Of a stretch of DNA of 64,000 nt, positions 28,101 to 36,640 are shown piece after piece. A model generated the notes under the pieces. That model saw only the letters and a program-made list of their open reading frames with translations, did not search any database and was not told the origin of the DNA. The first letter of the stretch is position 1; each line of letters starts with the position of its first letter. Source of the stretch: Sphingobacterium puteale. GTDB lineage: Bacteria > Bacteroidota > Bacteroidia > Sphingobacteriales > Sphingobacteriaceae. The position numbers and the translations under genes are program-made. The stretch spans positions 124,001-188,000 of the forward strand of contig NZ_RBWS01000007.1 of NCBI RefSeq assembly GCF_003627955.1, written 5' to 3'.

Positions 28101-28277
28101 CTGCTGTTGAAAATTTGCTGCGCCCCCGGCCGAATTAAGAACGCGTTGAACGGGAATCTTTTCCACGTGAGGAAAAGACGGAACAGTGGCAAATGCACCC
28201 ATTGAAATAAAAGGCAGTCCAACCAAAAGACATTTCCTGTTTATCACATCCCGGATTTTAATCTGTTTTAGTATCAT
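25161..28277 (-). CDS. SusC-like TonB-dependent transporter
   Basis: 1038 residues. A hydrophobic leader is followed by a carboxypeptidase-D-regulatory-like domain (about 60-135), the TonB box region LDEVVVVGYGKQKKETLTGSVSSV, a plug domain (about 150-260, with LVVIDGVPG and SVLKDASSAAIYGSRAANGVI), and a 22-strand barrel ending in aromatic V-T-F. It imports oligosaccharides through the outer membrane with its SusD. It is first of the SusC-SusD-heparinase operon, with an operator pair about 125-150 bp upstream. Confidence 0.95.
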   Translation of the reverse strand: MILKQIKIRDVINRKCLLVGLPFISMGAFATVPSFPHVEKIPVQRVLNSAGGAANFQQQIVGQVLDAKGQPLAGVEVRNLKNSSVTVTDQEGRFKVNGSSSDQIQFRLIGFSTKVASARDVQAVVLETNESTLDEVVVVGYGKQKKETLTGSVSSVRFDESTVSRPNMNLASALVGKASGLNIAQTSGSPGAEGFDLLIRGKGTMNDASPLVVIDGVPGALNDVNPNDVESISVLKDASSAAIYGSRAANGVILVTTKRGKGEDFTVTYNGYFGRQQVAKNIDFITDMATHMELVNESEGREKYSAELIDTWRKESAAGNPLYPNTDWYKEMLNTSPLTEHTLAVRGGGKKGNFAMSLGFLDNKGVVDNSGYKKYDFRINADTKIKNILTLGGNVFGTWSNRQPLDVNSFFGAIRNTTPGVVPRYEDGRYGGEMFPGLPQGANPRAYVDNIRGDYERQKLGLKFFSVVNFMENLEWESSFGFNYNNNRNWEYVRPYALWNLQTGLEYQKKPSVSSLFNGSIRNYTTVLNTLLRYRETIAENHHLAVLLGFDQQYNRMDKFDAKKNDILGDDAIYILDAGANLEAINGSGTDDALQSYFGRLNYDFKGKYLFEANARYDGSSRFAKENRWGFFPSFSAGWRVTEEEFAQPLKAVFDEIKIRGSWGRLGNNRIGDYTYQVVYGSYLYPFGGQLKQGVAPKEIANSKIKWETTTIANIGLDLALLNNRLNFSAEYFDRNTSDILTKIPIPMVMGNFSPPWQNIAEMRNRGVDLQLGYFGKIGADWSYGLNGNLSFLNNKVIKFNGNRSINESYITMEGKPFNSFYMLEFDRIIQDQSEIDQLKADGYTFGTYVGGEPKPGDMLYKDVNGDKVFNEEDRVVKNYSGLPKVTYGLSVNAGYKGFDLNVVAQGVGGVKQYWGNDGFNTFNINEGFLQNAEILNRWTPENHSTEYPRLRTSGSALNTVYSDYWLQNTSFLRIKSLQLGYALPKEASAKFKVDRLRVFANLENYFTFTKFKGYNPENASVSYPLMKQWVVGLNVTF

Positions 28278-28400
28278 GAATACTCAGGTTAAAGTGGTTA
28301 AATAAATGATTTATAAGCTCTTCAGTTTATTGGTATTTTAAAGAAGCAGCATTTCGTTTTATAATTTTACAATGACTTCGCTTCTATATTTCATCATAGT

Positions 28401-28430
28401 GAATACAATAATATATAATTTTTGTATACA
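28401..28430 (-). promoter_or_regulatory. operator pair of the SusC-SusD-heparinase operon
   Basis: Cores GAATAC (28401-28406) and GTATAC (28424-28429, in TTTGTATACAA), exactly 23 bp apart. A weak minus-strand promoter, ATTG-N20-TATTATTG (28434-28437 and 28406-28413), lies across the pair. Confidence 0.65.
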
Positions 28431-28557
28431 ATTCAATATTTTTTTTACTTTTTTACAAAACAGCCGTCTTAATAAATACAGATAAACCTAATAAAATCAT
28501 CTATAGAATTAACTAACAACAACACTAAATCGAATTTAGCAATGCACATCCAATAAT

Positions 28558-28590
28558 TTTGTATACAAATTACATTATTTTTTGTATATT
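28558..28590 (+). promoter_or_regulatory. operator pair of the GSDH operon
   Basis: Cores GTATAC (28561-28566, in TTTGTATACAAA-like context) and GTATAT (28584-28589), 23 bp apart. The second core overlaps the G of the -33 element, so binding would block polymerase. Confidence 0.72.
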
Positions 28591-28612
28591 TATTTTTAAT
28601 AAACTAATTTTG
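28581..28612 (+). promoter_or_regulatory. promoter of the GSDH operon
   Basis: TTTG (28581-28584), 20 bp, TAATTTTG (28605-28612): a perfect match to the Bacteroidota -33/-7 pattern. The predicted start near 28619 gives a leader of about 34 nt. Confidence 0.7.
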
Positions 28613-28652
28613 ACATAACCAGATAAATCAAAAAAGTAACCATTGACCGACA

Positions 28653-30176
28653 ATGAAACAACAAATAAACTGTGTTTGGCCATTGCTATTGATGTTCTTT
28701 CTATCTTCCTGTTCTACACGGAACGAAAAGGAGACAACGATAGTCAATAGCATCCAACTTGAAAACAGCATACTTTCTTTATCCAAGGAAGCCGTTGGCC
28801 TGCAGGTTCCATGGGATTTACAATACGACCATGTAAATCAGGCTATCTTATTTTCGGAAATCGGCGGAAGTATCCGAAGGTTGGATATACAAACAAAAAA
28901 AATCACTTTAGTTGATAGCCTAAAAGACGTCTACCATCAGCGTACGCTCGGGCTATTAGGCATGTCTTTGTATCAGCCTGAAAACGAACAGGCTTATCTC
29001 TATCTTTCCTATACCAGTAAAAGAGACAGTCTTATTTTTTCAAATTTATACCGCTACGATTACAGTGCCGATGGCAGACTGTCCAACCCAAAACTCCTGT
29101 TACAGATACCTGGCAATACCGGACATAACGGTTCGCGCGTCATTGTATCTTCTGACAAGAAAGTTTATTGGGCGACAGGCGATGCAGCAAGCGATACCTT
29201 TGCACAGGATAGCACTTCGTTAAATGGAAAGATCTTGCGGTTAAACCTGGATGGTACGGTCCCTTCGGATAATCCGATGGCAAACAGCTATGTATATGCC
29301 TGGGGTTTTCGTAATATGCAGGGACTTACCCATAACAATAAAGGTACGATCTACAGCTCCGAACATGGGGATGCCATTGAAGATGAGATTAATCTTATCC
29401 AGCCCCTTAAAAATTATGGCTGGCCGCAAATTGAAGGTATGATTGATACCGAAAAGGAGAAAGCCATAGCCAAGCTAAGCCCTCGAACTGAACCCATAAA
29501 ATCGTGGACCCCAGTCGTTGCCCCATCCGGAATGGCTTATTATGGTGCCGCAACCATCCCTGAATGGCAGAACAGCTTGATTTTAGCAACGCTAAAAAAC
29601 CAGTCCTTACGGATTCTGAAATTATCAGCCGATGGCAAAAAGATAACCGATGAAAAAGTCTTATTTAAAGATCAGCTTGGCCGCTTGCGTTCAGTATTGG
29701 TTTTACCCAATGGCGATATCTATTTCTGTTCGAGCAACCGTGACTGGAATCCGCAAAAAGGATTTCCGAAGCCAGATGACGATGTTATTTATCGGCTTCG
29801 CCTTTCAGACAAGGCGGTCGCTCCCATCCTTAAGCCACAAACTGCCAACGCTATCGCGCCGACCGTAAAAAACGGGCAAACATTATACGATTCCTATTGT
29901 GCTTCCTGTCACAAATCTGACGGTAAGGGACTGACAAATACATTTCCGCCATTAACACAGTCAGCCACGGTCATTGGTGAGCCCAAAACACTATTAAAGC
30001 TGCTTTTACATGGACTGAATGGTCAGTCGATCAATGGGGTCAACTATGAGGGTGCAATGCCAGCATTTTCGTTTCTCAAAGACGAGGAGGTCATCGCGGT
30101 TGCAAATTATATTCGAACTCATTTTGGGAATAATGCCTCTAAAATCAACCAACAGAACTTAACCTCATTACGCTAA
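28653..30176 (+). CDS. PQQ-type glucose/sorbosone dehydrogenase fused to cytochrome c, lipoprotein
   Basis: 507 residues. The lipobox L-S-S-C places the lipidated cysteine at residue 20, so the enzyme is on the periplasmic side. Residues ~40-385 form a GSDH propeller with family strings VPWDLQY, GHNGSR (H158), YAWGFRNMQGL and SSEHGD. Residues ~405-490 are a class I cytochrome c domain with C416-A-S-C419-H420 and a probable sixth ligand methionine in G-A-M-P-A-F. Such enzymes oxidise an aldose at C1 to a lactone and pass electrons through haem. It is first in the six-gene operon and supplies lactone or acid for the downstream enzymes. PQQ dependence is from family knowledge. Confidence 0.88.
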   Translation: MKQQINCVWPLLLMFFLSSCSTRNEKETTIVNSIQLENSILSLSKEAVGLQVPWDLQYDHVNQAILFSEIGGSIRRLDIQTKKITLVDSLKDVYHQRTLGLLGMSLYQPENEQAYLYLSYTSKRDSLIFSNLYRYDYSADGRLSNPKLLLQIPGNTGHNGSRVIVSSDKKVYWATGDAASDTFAQDSTSLNGKILRLNLDGTVPSDNPMANSYVYAWGFRNMQGLTHNNKGTIYSSEHGDAIEDEINLIQPLKNYGWPQIEGMIDTEKEKAIAKLSPRTEPIKSWTPVVAPSGMAYYGAATIPEWQNSLILATLKNQSLRILKLSADGKKITDEKVLFKDQLGRLRSVLVLPNGDIYFCSSNRDWNPQKGFPKPDDDVIYRLRLSDKAVAPILKPQTANAIAPTVKNGQTLYDSYCASCHKSDGKGLTNTFPPLTQSATVIGEPKTLLKLLLHGLNGQSINGVNYEGAMPAFSFLKDEEVIAVANYIRTHFGNNASKINQQNLTSLR

Positions 30177-30180
30177 ATTT

Positions 30181-31413
30181 ATGGAACAGCAACAAGCTCC
30201 CAAACGCTCCTTATTCAAGAACTGGTTATCCATCCTGGGACCGGGGGTCATTACTGCGGCACTGGTTTTCGGCCCGAGTAAAATGACCATTACATCAAAA
30301 ATGGGTGCCGATTACGGTTTTTCCCTCCTTTGGGTCGTCGTTGTCGCCATCTGTTTTATGACAGTTTTCACCAATATGGCGGCACGCATCGGCATCGCCC
30401 GTGACGAATCCCTCCTCACTTTAATCCGAAATAAATTCGGGAAAACTATATCCATTGTTATTGGCATCGGCATTTTTCTCGTCGCCACCTGCTTCCAATC
30501 GGGCAACGCCACCGGGGTGTCTATTTCCATTTCGGAGGCAACAGGGACAAATCCGCAATTTTGGATTATTGTGTTCAATGTGATCGGTATTCTGCTACTC
30601 TTCTTTAAATCATTCTACGCACTACTGGAAAAATTAATGCTGGCATTGATTATTCTTATGCTCTTTGCCTTTCTTTCAACAGCAATCATGATTGAGACAC
30701 CTTTAGGCGACTTTCTTAAAGGATTTGTACCGGGTATTCCCCCTGGCTCAGTCGGCCTGATCATTGCTTTTACGGCTTCCTGTTTTTCAATTGTGGGCGC
30801 TTTCTATCAGAGCTATCTCGTACAATCCCGGCGCAAATTATCCGGCGATCAGCAGACAACCCAAAGGCAGCTCATGGGAAGCCGGATCGGTATCATTATC
30901 CTTGGCATTATGAGTGCCGCCGTGATGGTATGTGCCGCGAACACACTCCATCCTCAGGGCATCAAACTGAGTTCGGCTGCTGAAATGGGTCGAGCGCTGG
31001 AGCCGCTTTTAGGAACTTATGCTTCGCACCTCTTTTTCGTCGGACTGTTTGGAGCCTCTTTTTCGTCCTTAATCGGAAACGCCGTCCTCGGCGGATCATT
31101 ACTCGGTGATACCTTTGGTTATGGCAATAACCTGAACCATCCGAAAGTCAAGCTGTTCATTTCCATGGTTATGATTTTTGGTTCTGTCATTGCCCTTATC
31201 TTCGGAAACCTACCCTTGGAACTAATTGTTTTTGCGCAAAGTATCACCATTTTCCTTGTCCCTTTTATTGGTATTATCCTATTTCTTATCGCCAACGATA
31301 AGGAGATCATGGGCGATCTCCGAAACAAACCATTGACGAAATTGTGGGCCATCCTGGGACTTGTATTGCTCGTCGCCCTAGCTATCAGTAATTTTTACAA
31401 TTTAATCAAATAA
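30181..31413 (+). CDS. NRAMP-related transporter lacking the metal-binding motifs
   Basis: 410 residues with about 11 membrane segments and the NRAMP fold signature L-G-P-G near residue 19, then SLLWVVVV as in MntH. Aligned without gaps, the helix-1 motif D-P-G-N is G-P-S-K here (residues 31-34). The helix-6 M-P-H motif is absent; the matching region (196-216) reads through I-V-G-A-F-Y-Q-S-Y-L-V-Q-S-R. The residues that bind Mn2+ or Fe2+ in known NRAMPs are therefore missing. Its place 4 bp after the dehydrogenase and 7 bp before the epimerase-like gene points to transport of the pathway's organic acid rather than a metal. Confidence 0.85.
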   Translation: MEQQQAPKRSLFKNWLSILGPGVITAALVFGPSKMTITSKMGADYGFSLLWVVVVAICFMTVFTNMAARIGIARDESLLTLIRNKFGKTISIVIGIGIFLVATCFQSGNATGVSISISEATGTNPQFWIIVFNVIGILLLFFKSFYALLEKLMLALIILMLFAFLSTAIMIETPLGDFLKGFVPGIPPGSVGLIIAFTASCFSIVGAFYQSYLVQSRRKLSGDQQTTQRQLMGSRIGIIILGIMSAAVMVCAANTLHPQGIKLSSAAEMGRALEPLLGTYASHLFFVGLFGASFSSLIGNAVLGGSLLGDTFGYGNNLNHPKVKLFISMVMIFGSVIALIFGNLPLELIVFAQSITIFLVPFIGIILFLIANDKEIMGDLRNKPLTKLWAILGLVLLVALAISNFYNLIK

Positions 31414-31420
31414 ATCAGCT

Positions 31421-32443
31421 ATGAACAACAACACTTTAGCAGCATTAGAGCAACAGATACTCGCGCCATCGGCGGAGCTCATTGAAGACATAAAAAAAAT
31501 CCAGGGGGATATTCTATTCTTAGGAATCGGCGGAAAAATGGGACCAAGTATGGCTAAATTGGCTATCCGGGCGATTGAGGCTGCTGGCATTGAAAAAAAA
31601 GTTATTGGCGTATCGCGCTTTTCAACAAAAGAGTTACAGCAGGAATTAGAAGATATCGGTATCTCGACCATTGCCTGCGACCTATTGGATCCTAATCAGC
31701 TCAAACAGCTACCGCAGGTCCCCAATGTTATTTACCTGGCTGGGCATAAATTCGGTACAACCGGAAATGAGGACTTCACCTGGGCGATGAACACCTACCT
31801 CCCCGGAATGGTAGCCTCCCATTTCGAAAAATCCAATATTGTCGCCTTTTCATCGGGCAATGTACTTCCTTTTGTGCCCATCAATCGTGCCGGAGTTTCT
31901 GAAGAGACTACACCGGAACCTGTGGGTGAATACGCACAATCCTGCTTGGGCCGAGAGCGCATTTTCGAATATTTTGCCAAGAAAAACCATACGCCGACCC
32001 TTATCTATAGACTAAACTACGCTGTCGATTTTCGCTATGGCGTATTGGTTGAAATAGCAAAAGCTGTCAAGGAGCAATTGCCCATAGACCTGACAACCGA
32101 AAACGTGAATGTAATCTGGCAAGGGGATGCGAATGAAATTGCTTTAAGATCCTTATTGCACTGCCAGACTCCTGCCAAAATATTAAATGTCACCGGTCCC
32201 GAAATCCTATCTATACGTTGGATTGCTGAGCGATTTGGCGAACATTTCAACAGCACACCAGTATTTATAAACCAAGCCGCAGGAACTGCCTTGCTCAACA
32301 ATGCCTCTGAATGCCATCGTCTATTTGGCTATCCAAAAACGACCATTCGGGAAGCTATTGCTATTACGGCACACTGGTTAATGAACGGCGGTGAGCTCTG
32401 GAACAAAGACACCCATTTTCAAGAAAGAAAAGGGAAATTCTAA
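31421..32443 (+). CDS. NAD-dependent epimerase/dehydratase-like protein
   Basis: 340 residues, extended-SDR type. The Rossmann loop is F-L-G-I-G-G-K-M-G (34-41). The catalytic serine region is F-S-S-G-N (143-147) and the tyrosine is Y171 in G-E-Y-A-Q-S-C. The usual Y-x-x-x-K lysine is cysteine 175, so normal SDR chemistry would be weakened. There is no signal peptide. It sits 7 bp after the transporter and 18 bp before the aldolase gene. Its role is probably oxidation, reduction or epimerisation of a sugar acid; a purely structural or altered-catalysis role is possible. Confidence 0.78.
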   Translation: MNNNTLAALEQQILAPSAELIEDIKKIQGDILFLGIGGKMGPSMAKLAIRAIEAAGIEKKVIGVSRFSTKELQQELEDIGISTIACDLLDPNQLKQLPQVPNVIYLAGHKFGTTGNEDFTWAMNTYLPGMVASHFEKSNIVAFSSGNVLPFVPINRAGVSEETTPEPVGEYAQSCLGRERIFEYFAKKNHTPTLIYRLNYAVDFRYGVLVEIAKAVKEQLPIDLTTENVNVIWQGDANEIALRSLLHCQTPAKILNVTGPEILSIRWIAERFGEHFNSTPVFINQAAGTALLNNASECHRLFGYPKTTIREAIAITAHWLMNGGELWNKDTHFQERKGKF

Positions 32444-32461
32444 AGAAAAACAATTATTCCA

Positions 32462-33520
32462 ATGAAAAAATTAGACGCTAATTTACAACAACATCTCCAG
32501 GCCGGCACGGTCATCCCCGCCCATCCCCTGGCTCTTCATGAGGATCGTAGTATAGATGAGGAGTCTCAACGTCTTTTGACAAAATATTATATCGCGAGCG
32601 GAGCTGGAGGAATCGCCGTCGCCGTACATTCTACCCAGTTCGAAATTCGTGATCCAAAAATCAACTTATTCGAAACTGTTTTAAAATGGGCCAGCGAAGA
32701 GGTGGACAAGGCACAGCTTCAACGCCCCTTCCTTAAGATTGCAGGCATCTGCGGGCCTACTGAGCAAGCGATACAGGAAGCAAACACGGCGCTTAAATAT
32801 GGTTATGATATTGGCTTATTAAGTATGGGCGGGCTCAATGGATGGACAGAAAAGGCTATACTTGATCGGGTACGCGCAATTGCCGCTGTCATTCCGGTAT
32901 TTGGATTCTATCTTCAACCCTCGGTGGGCGGGCGTATTTTTTCCTATTCTTTTTGGCAGGAGTTTGTCGAAATAGAAAATGTTGTTGCCATCAAATGTGC
33001 TTCTTTTAATCGTTACCAAACACTGGATGTCATGCGTGCGCTCGCAAATTCAAATCGTAGTGATCAAATCGCCATGTATACAGGCAATGATGACAATATC
33101 GTCAATGACTTAATGACCACCTATCAATTTCCAGTGAACGGAAAGATCGTTGAGATTGATTTTAAAGGAGGATTACTGGGGCATTGGGCCGTGTGGACGC
33201 AAAAAGCAGTAACGCTTCTGGATGAAATTAAAGCCTACAAATGTAATCCTGATAATCAGACAGCAAGTCACCTTTTAAGCAAAGCCATTGCAATAACAGA
33301 CAGTAATGCTGCATTTTTTGATCCGGCAAATGCTTTTCACGGTTGTATACCGGGGCTCCATGAAGTCCTTACGCGCCAAGGCTTGATGAAAGGTACCTGG
33401 TGTATCAATCCAAAGGAGCAACTATCGCCGGGGCAAAAAGAGGAAATTGACCGTGTGTACAGCGATTATCCAGAACTAAACGACGATGCATTCGTGCAAA
33501 ATTTCTTAGGTCGAAGATAA
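32462..33520 (+). CDS. DHDPS/NAL-family aldolase
   Basis: 352 residues of the dihydrodipicolinate synthase/N-acetylneuraminate lyase family. The Schiff-base lysine is K178 in V-V-A-I-K-C-A, and the partner tyrosine is Y150 in F-G-F-Y-L-Q-P. The G-x-x-G-E-like T-G-N-D-D sits at the expected strand. The protein is longer than DapA (~290) with a C-terminal extension, and its location in a catabolic operon argues against lysine synthesis. The expected reaction is retro-aldol cleavage of a 2-keto-3-deoxy sugar acid to pyruvate and an aldehyde. Confidence 0.83.
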   Translation: MKKLDANLQQHLQAGTVIPAHPLALHEDRSIDEESQRLLTKYYIASGAGGIAVAVHSTQFEIRDPKINLFETVLKWASEEVDKAQLQRPFLKIAGICGPTEQAIQEANTALKYGYDIGLLSMGGLNGWTEKAILDRVRAIAAVIPVFGFYLQPSVGGRIFSYSFWQEFVEIENVVAIKCASFNRYQTLDVMRALANSNRSDQIAMYTGNDDNIVNDLMTTYQFPVNGKIVEIDFKGGLLGHWAVWTQKAVTLLDEIKAYKCNPDNQTASHLLSKAIAITDSNAAFFDPANAFHGCIPGLHEVLTRQGLMKGTWCINPKEQLSPGQKEEIDRVYSDYPELNDDAFVQNFLGRR

Positions 33521-33552
33521 CAGTTACTACGTACTACTTTACAAACTAAATT

Positions 33553-36500
33553 ATGGCAAAATTAACCAATATCTCCTGCCTTTTGCTCTGCGCAACATGT
33601 GGCGCTAGCCCACTCTTTTCAGTAGCCCAACAAGCAATGACCTATAATGGTTTGGTCAAGGATAAGCAGCTTAATGTAGGCCTAGCTGGAGCTACCATAA
33701 GAACCTCCAGCGGAAAGTACACTTCAACAGATAACGAAGGAAAATTTCAGCTCCTGACATCACCGGGGGATTCTCTGACCATCACCTCTGTGGGGTATGA
33801 TAGCTACCGGGTAGCCCTGACCAGTACTCCAACGCTTATTATCCCCCTAGTCAAGTCGGCAACCCAGTTGGAAGAAACCGTTGTCATTGGCTATGGTTCG
33901 ATCAAAAAAAGTTCTCTAACCGCCTCGGTATCAAAAATTGAAAATAAAAATTTGGACCAGGTTCCAAGCGCAAGGCCGGAGACCGCACTTCAGGGTAGAT
34001 TACCTGGATTAAATATCTCGCAGACCCGAAGTACCCCGGGTGCCGCTCCCGTCATACGTATTCGCGGTATAGGCTCAATTTCTGCTGGAAATGATCCGCT
34101 TCTGGTCGTTGACGGATTCCCTGGGGCGAGCTGGTCCAATATCAATGCAAATGACATTGAATCCATCGAAGTACTGAAAGATGCATCAGCGGCATCAATA
34201 TATGGGTCGCGTGCTTCTGGCGGGGTCATCATCATTACCACAAGAACAGGGAAAGCGGGCAAGCCCGTGGTACGTGCAAATGTCCTGGCGGGATGGTCAC
34301 AACCTATCCTGCATGACGATTTTATGAACAGCCAAGAGTATTATGAAACCATTATCAAATATCAGAATCGCGAATACTTTTATGTAGGTGGTGATACCAG
34401 CCTCCCACTGTGGGGGGACTCACGACGCCCTGCAGGCTACCAGGTGAATCCGGATATACTGAATGGTAACGACGTCAACTGGCAAAATGCAGTGACCAAA
34501 AATGCGCCTTTTCAAAGTTATGATCTTTCCGTAACCGGGGGTACTGAACAGAGTAAATATTACCTCTCTGCAGTTTATAAAGACCAACAGGGAACTCTAT
34601 TAAACACCTTTTTCAAGAGTTATGGCATGCGAGCTTCCGTAGACACGAAGATCAACGAACGGTTCCAGATCGGTGCAATGCTCAACCCAACCTATCAGTC
34701 AGCTCGCACCTCCCCATTGACAATGGACTCCTACAATAAATACCCACCATTTGTTGCGATCCAAAATCCGGATGGAAGCTACCCTAAAGCACGGGACTAT
34801 TGGGGCTTCAACGTATCCTCACAAGCCAACCCAATGGGAATCTTGATGGGAACCAATAATCAGGGACAGACACTCAGTGCATTGGGCAATATCTATGCCG
34901 TCTACAAAATCCTCGATGGCCTGACATTGAAAACGACCCTGAATGCAAATATGTTTTACAACAATACGGACAAGTTTCAAGCTTCTTGGGCATCCAATAC
35001 CGGACTTTCCTCGGGCAGTGCCGCAGATTCCCGCATCATCACGCTGCTCAATGAAAACACGTTAAATTATAACAGAACGTTTGCCCAACATCATGATGTT
35101 TCTTTAATGGCAGGCGCTTCTTACCAAAAAGCTACAAGCCGAAATATCAATTTACTGGCCGTCAACGGAACATTCAACAACAATATAATTGAAACATTAA
35201 ATAATGCTTTGATCAATCCCAACGGAAGCAATACCTTAAAATCCGTCTGGGGAATGATTTCTTATTTTGGACGTGCAAATTACGCGTATAAAGAAAAATA
35301 CTTACTCTCTGCCTCCATCCGTACAGACGGTTCGTCGCGGTTCGGACCCGATAACAAATGGGGGCTATTTCCCTCAGCATCCGCAGCCTGGCGGATTAGC
35401 AAAGAAAATTTTATGCTGGACCAAGAGCTGATCTCCGATTTTAAATTGCGTGCAAGTCTGGGAAATTCAGGCAATATGAACATTGGCGATTTCGCTTATT
35501 TAGGCTTGGTCACTGGGGGATTATATACAGTAAATGATCAAACACAGAACTGGTTAGCACAAAGCAGTTTCGGCAATAACAAACTAAGCTGGGAAAAAAC
35601 CAATGAGTTTGACCTTGGTATTGACCTGTCGTTTTGGACAAATCGACTTTCAATCACCGCCGACTACTACCGTAAACGTACAAAAAACCTGCTCTACCAA
35701 GTCTCCATACCCAGTACAACCGGCTTCACCAGCTCACTATCCAATATTGGCGAAATCGAAAACAAAGGCTTCGAATTTGATCTGAACAGCAAAAATCTCA
35801 TTGGCAAATTGAAATGGAACACAAATTTCAACTTCTCATTCAACCGTAACAAAGTGATTAATCTGGGCGGTGTCAATGAAAGGATGACGTCCATTTCCTA
35901 TGGTATGAACTGGCTACTTCGCGTGGGCGAGCCGATGTTTTCCTACTACGGATATAAACATATTGGCGTTTTCCAGCGTGAGGAACAACTAAACAGTTTA
36001 CCGAAACTGACAGGTGAAAAGCTTGGTAATCCCATTTATGAAGATATCAATAAAGATGGCAAAATAACAGCTGACGACCGTAGCATCCTTGGTAACTTTA
36101 TGCCCAAAAGTTACTGGGGGATGACCAATGCATTTTCTTACCGCAACTTCGATCTTTCTTTCACCCTGCAGGCCGTAATCGGATCAAAAATGTACAATTT
36201 CGAGAATCAGTTTTATCAGGGTTCTGTATTGGGGAATATGAGAAAGTCGCTGGTTGCCGGCTCTTGGTGGTCGCCACAAGAACCCGGCGATGGCCATACT
36301 CCAGCCTTGTCTCTGAGCCAACTAAGTTTTAATGCCAATTCGGACCTTTACATCGAAGATGCCTCTTTTTTGGCTTTGCGTAATATCAATTTTGGGTACA
36401 CTTTCCCGACAGATTTATCTTCAAAAATGGGCATAAAGAGCCTTCGGCTATTTACCTCGGTAAACAATGCTTTCTTATTGACAAAAAAAGGTTTTCACGC

Positions 36501-36621
36501 CTACAACCCCGAAGGTTATACGGGTGGTGAAGTCGGCGGTATCAGCAGTACGCCCGGTTATAATGTGGGCTCTGAACCCATAAGCCGTGTGTACACCTTT
36601 GGATTAAATCTCAGTTTTTAA
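33553..36621 (+). CDS. SusC-like TonB-dependent transporter
   Basis: 1022 residues. A signal peptide ending S-V-A-Q is followed by a carboxypeptidase-regulatory-like domain (about 30-105), TonB box LEETVVIGYGSIKKSSLTASVSKI, plug domain (LLVVDGFPG, IEVLKDASAASIYGSRASGGVI), and a barrel ending L-N-L-S-F. It differs clearly from the other SusC proteins in the window, so it is not a recent duplicate. It is fifth in the operon, 32 bp after the aldolase. A second SusCD in the same regulon suggests uptake of two related oligosaccharides. Confidence 0.95.
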   Translation: MAKLTNISCLLLCATCGASPLFSVAQQAMTYNGLVKDKQLNVGLAGATIRTSSGKYTSTDNEGKFQLLTSPGDSLTITSVGYDSYRVALTSTPTLIIPLVKSATQLEETVVIGYGSIKKSSLTASVSKIENKNLDQVPSARPETALQGRLPGLNISQTRSTPGAAPVIRIRGIGSISAGNDPLLVVDGFPGASWSNINANDIESIEVLKDASAASIYGSRASGGVIIITTRTGKAGKPVVRANVLAGWSQPILHDDFMNSQEYYETIIKYQNREYFYVGGDTSLPLWGDSRRPAGYQVNPDILNGNDVNWQNAVTKNAPFQSYDLSVTGGTEQSKYYLSAVYKDQQGTLLNTFFKSYGMRASVDTKINERFQIGAMLNPTYQSARTSPLTMDSYNKYPPFVAIQNPDGSYPKARDYWGFNVSSQANPMGILMGTNNQGQTLSALGNIYAVYKILDGLTLKTTLNANMFYNNTDKFQASWASNTGLSSGSAADSRIITLLNENTLNYNRTFAQHHDVSLMAGASYQKATSRNINLLAVNGTFNNNIIETLNNALINPNGSNTLKSVWGMISYFGRANYAYKEKYLLSASIRTDGSSRFGPDNKWGLFPSASAAWRISKENFMLDQELISDFKLRASLGNSGNMNIGDFAYLGLVTGGLYTVNDQTQNWLAQSSFGNNKLSWEKTNEFDLGIDLSFWTNRLSITADYYRKRTKNLLYQVSIPSTTGFTSSLSNIGEIENKGFEFDLNSKNLIGKLKWNTNFNFSFNRNKVINLGGVNERMTSISYGMNWLLRVGEPMFSYYGYKHIGVFQREEQLNSLPKLTGEKLGNPIYEDINKDGKITADDRSILGNFMPKSYWGMTNAFSYRNFDLSFTLQAVIGSKMYNFENQFYQGSVLGNMRKSLVAGSWWSPQEPGDGHTPALSLSQLSFNANSDLYIEDASFLALRNINFGYTFPTDLSSKMGIKSLRLFTSVNNAFLLTKKGFHAYNPEGYTGGEVGGISSTPGYNVGSEPISRVYTFGLNLSF

Positions 36622-36640
36622 TTATTAATGTGTGCCTATC

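Larger units (their letters stand above)
28278..28652. other. 375-bp divergent control region
   Basis: The region separates two divergent SusC-containing operons. Each side has its own operator pair (28401-28430 and 28558-28590), and the right-hand operon has a perfect promoter. The ~120 bp between the left operator and the left SusC gene is a long untranslated leader with no recognised structure. Confidence 0.6.

Noticed and set aside
30181..31413. Plain Mn2+/Fe2+ NRAMP (mntH) call
   Set aside because: The metal-binding D-P-G-N and M-P-H motifs are both missing.
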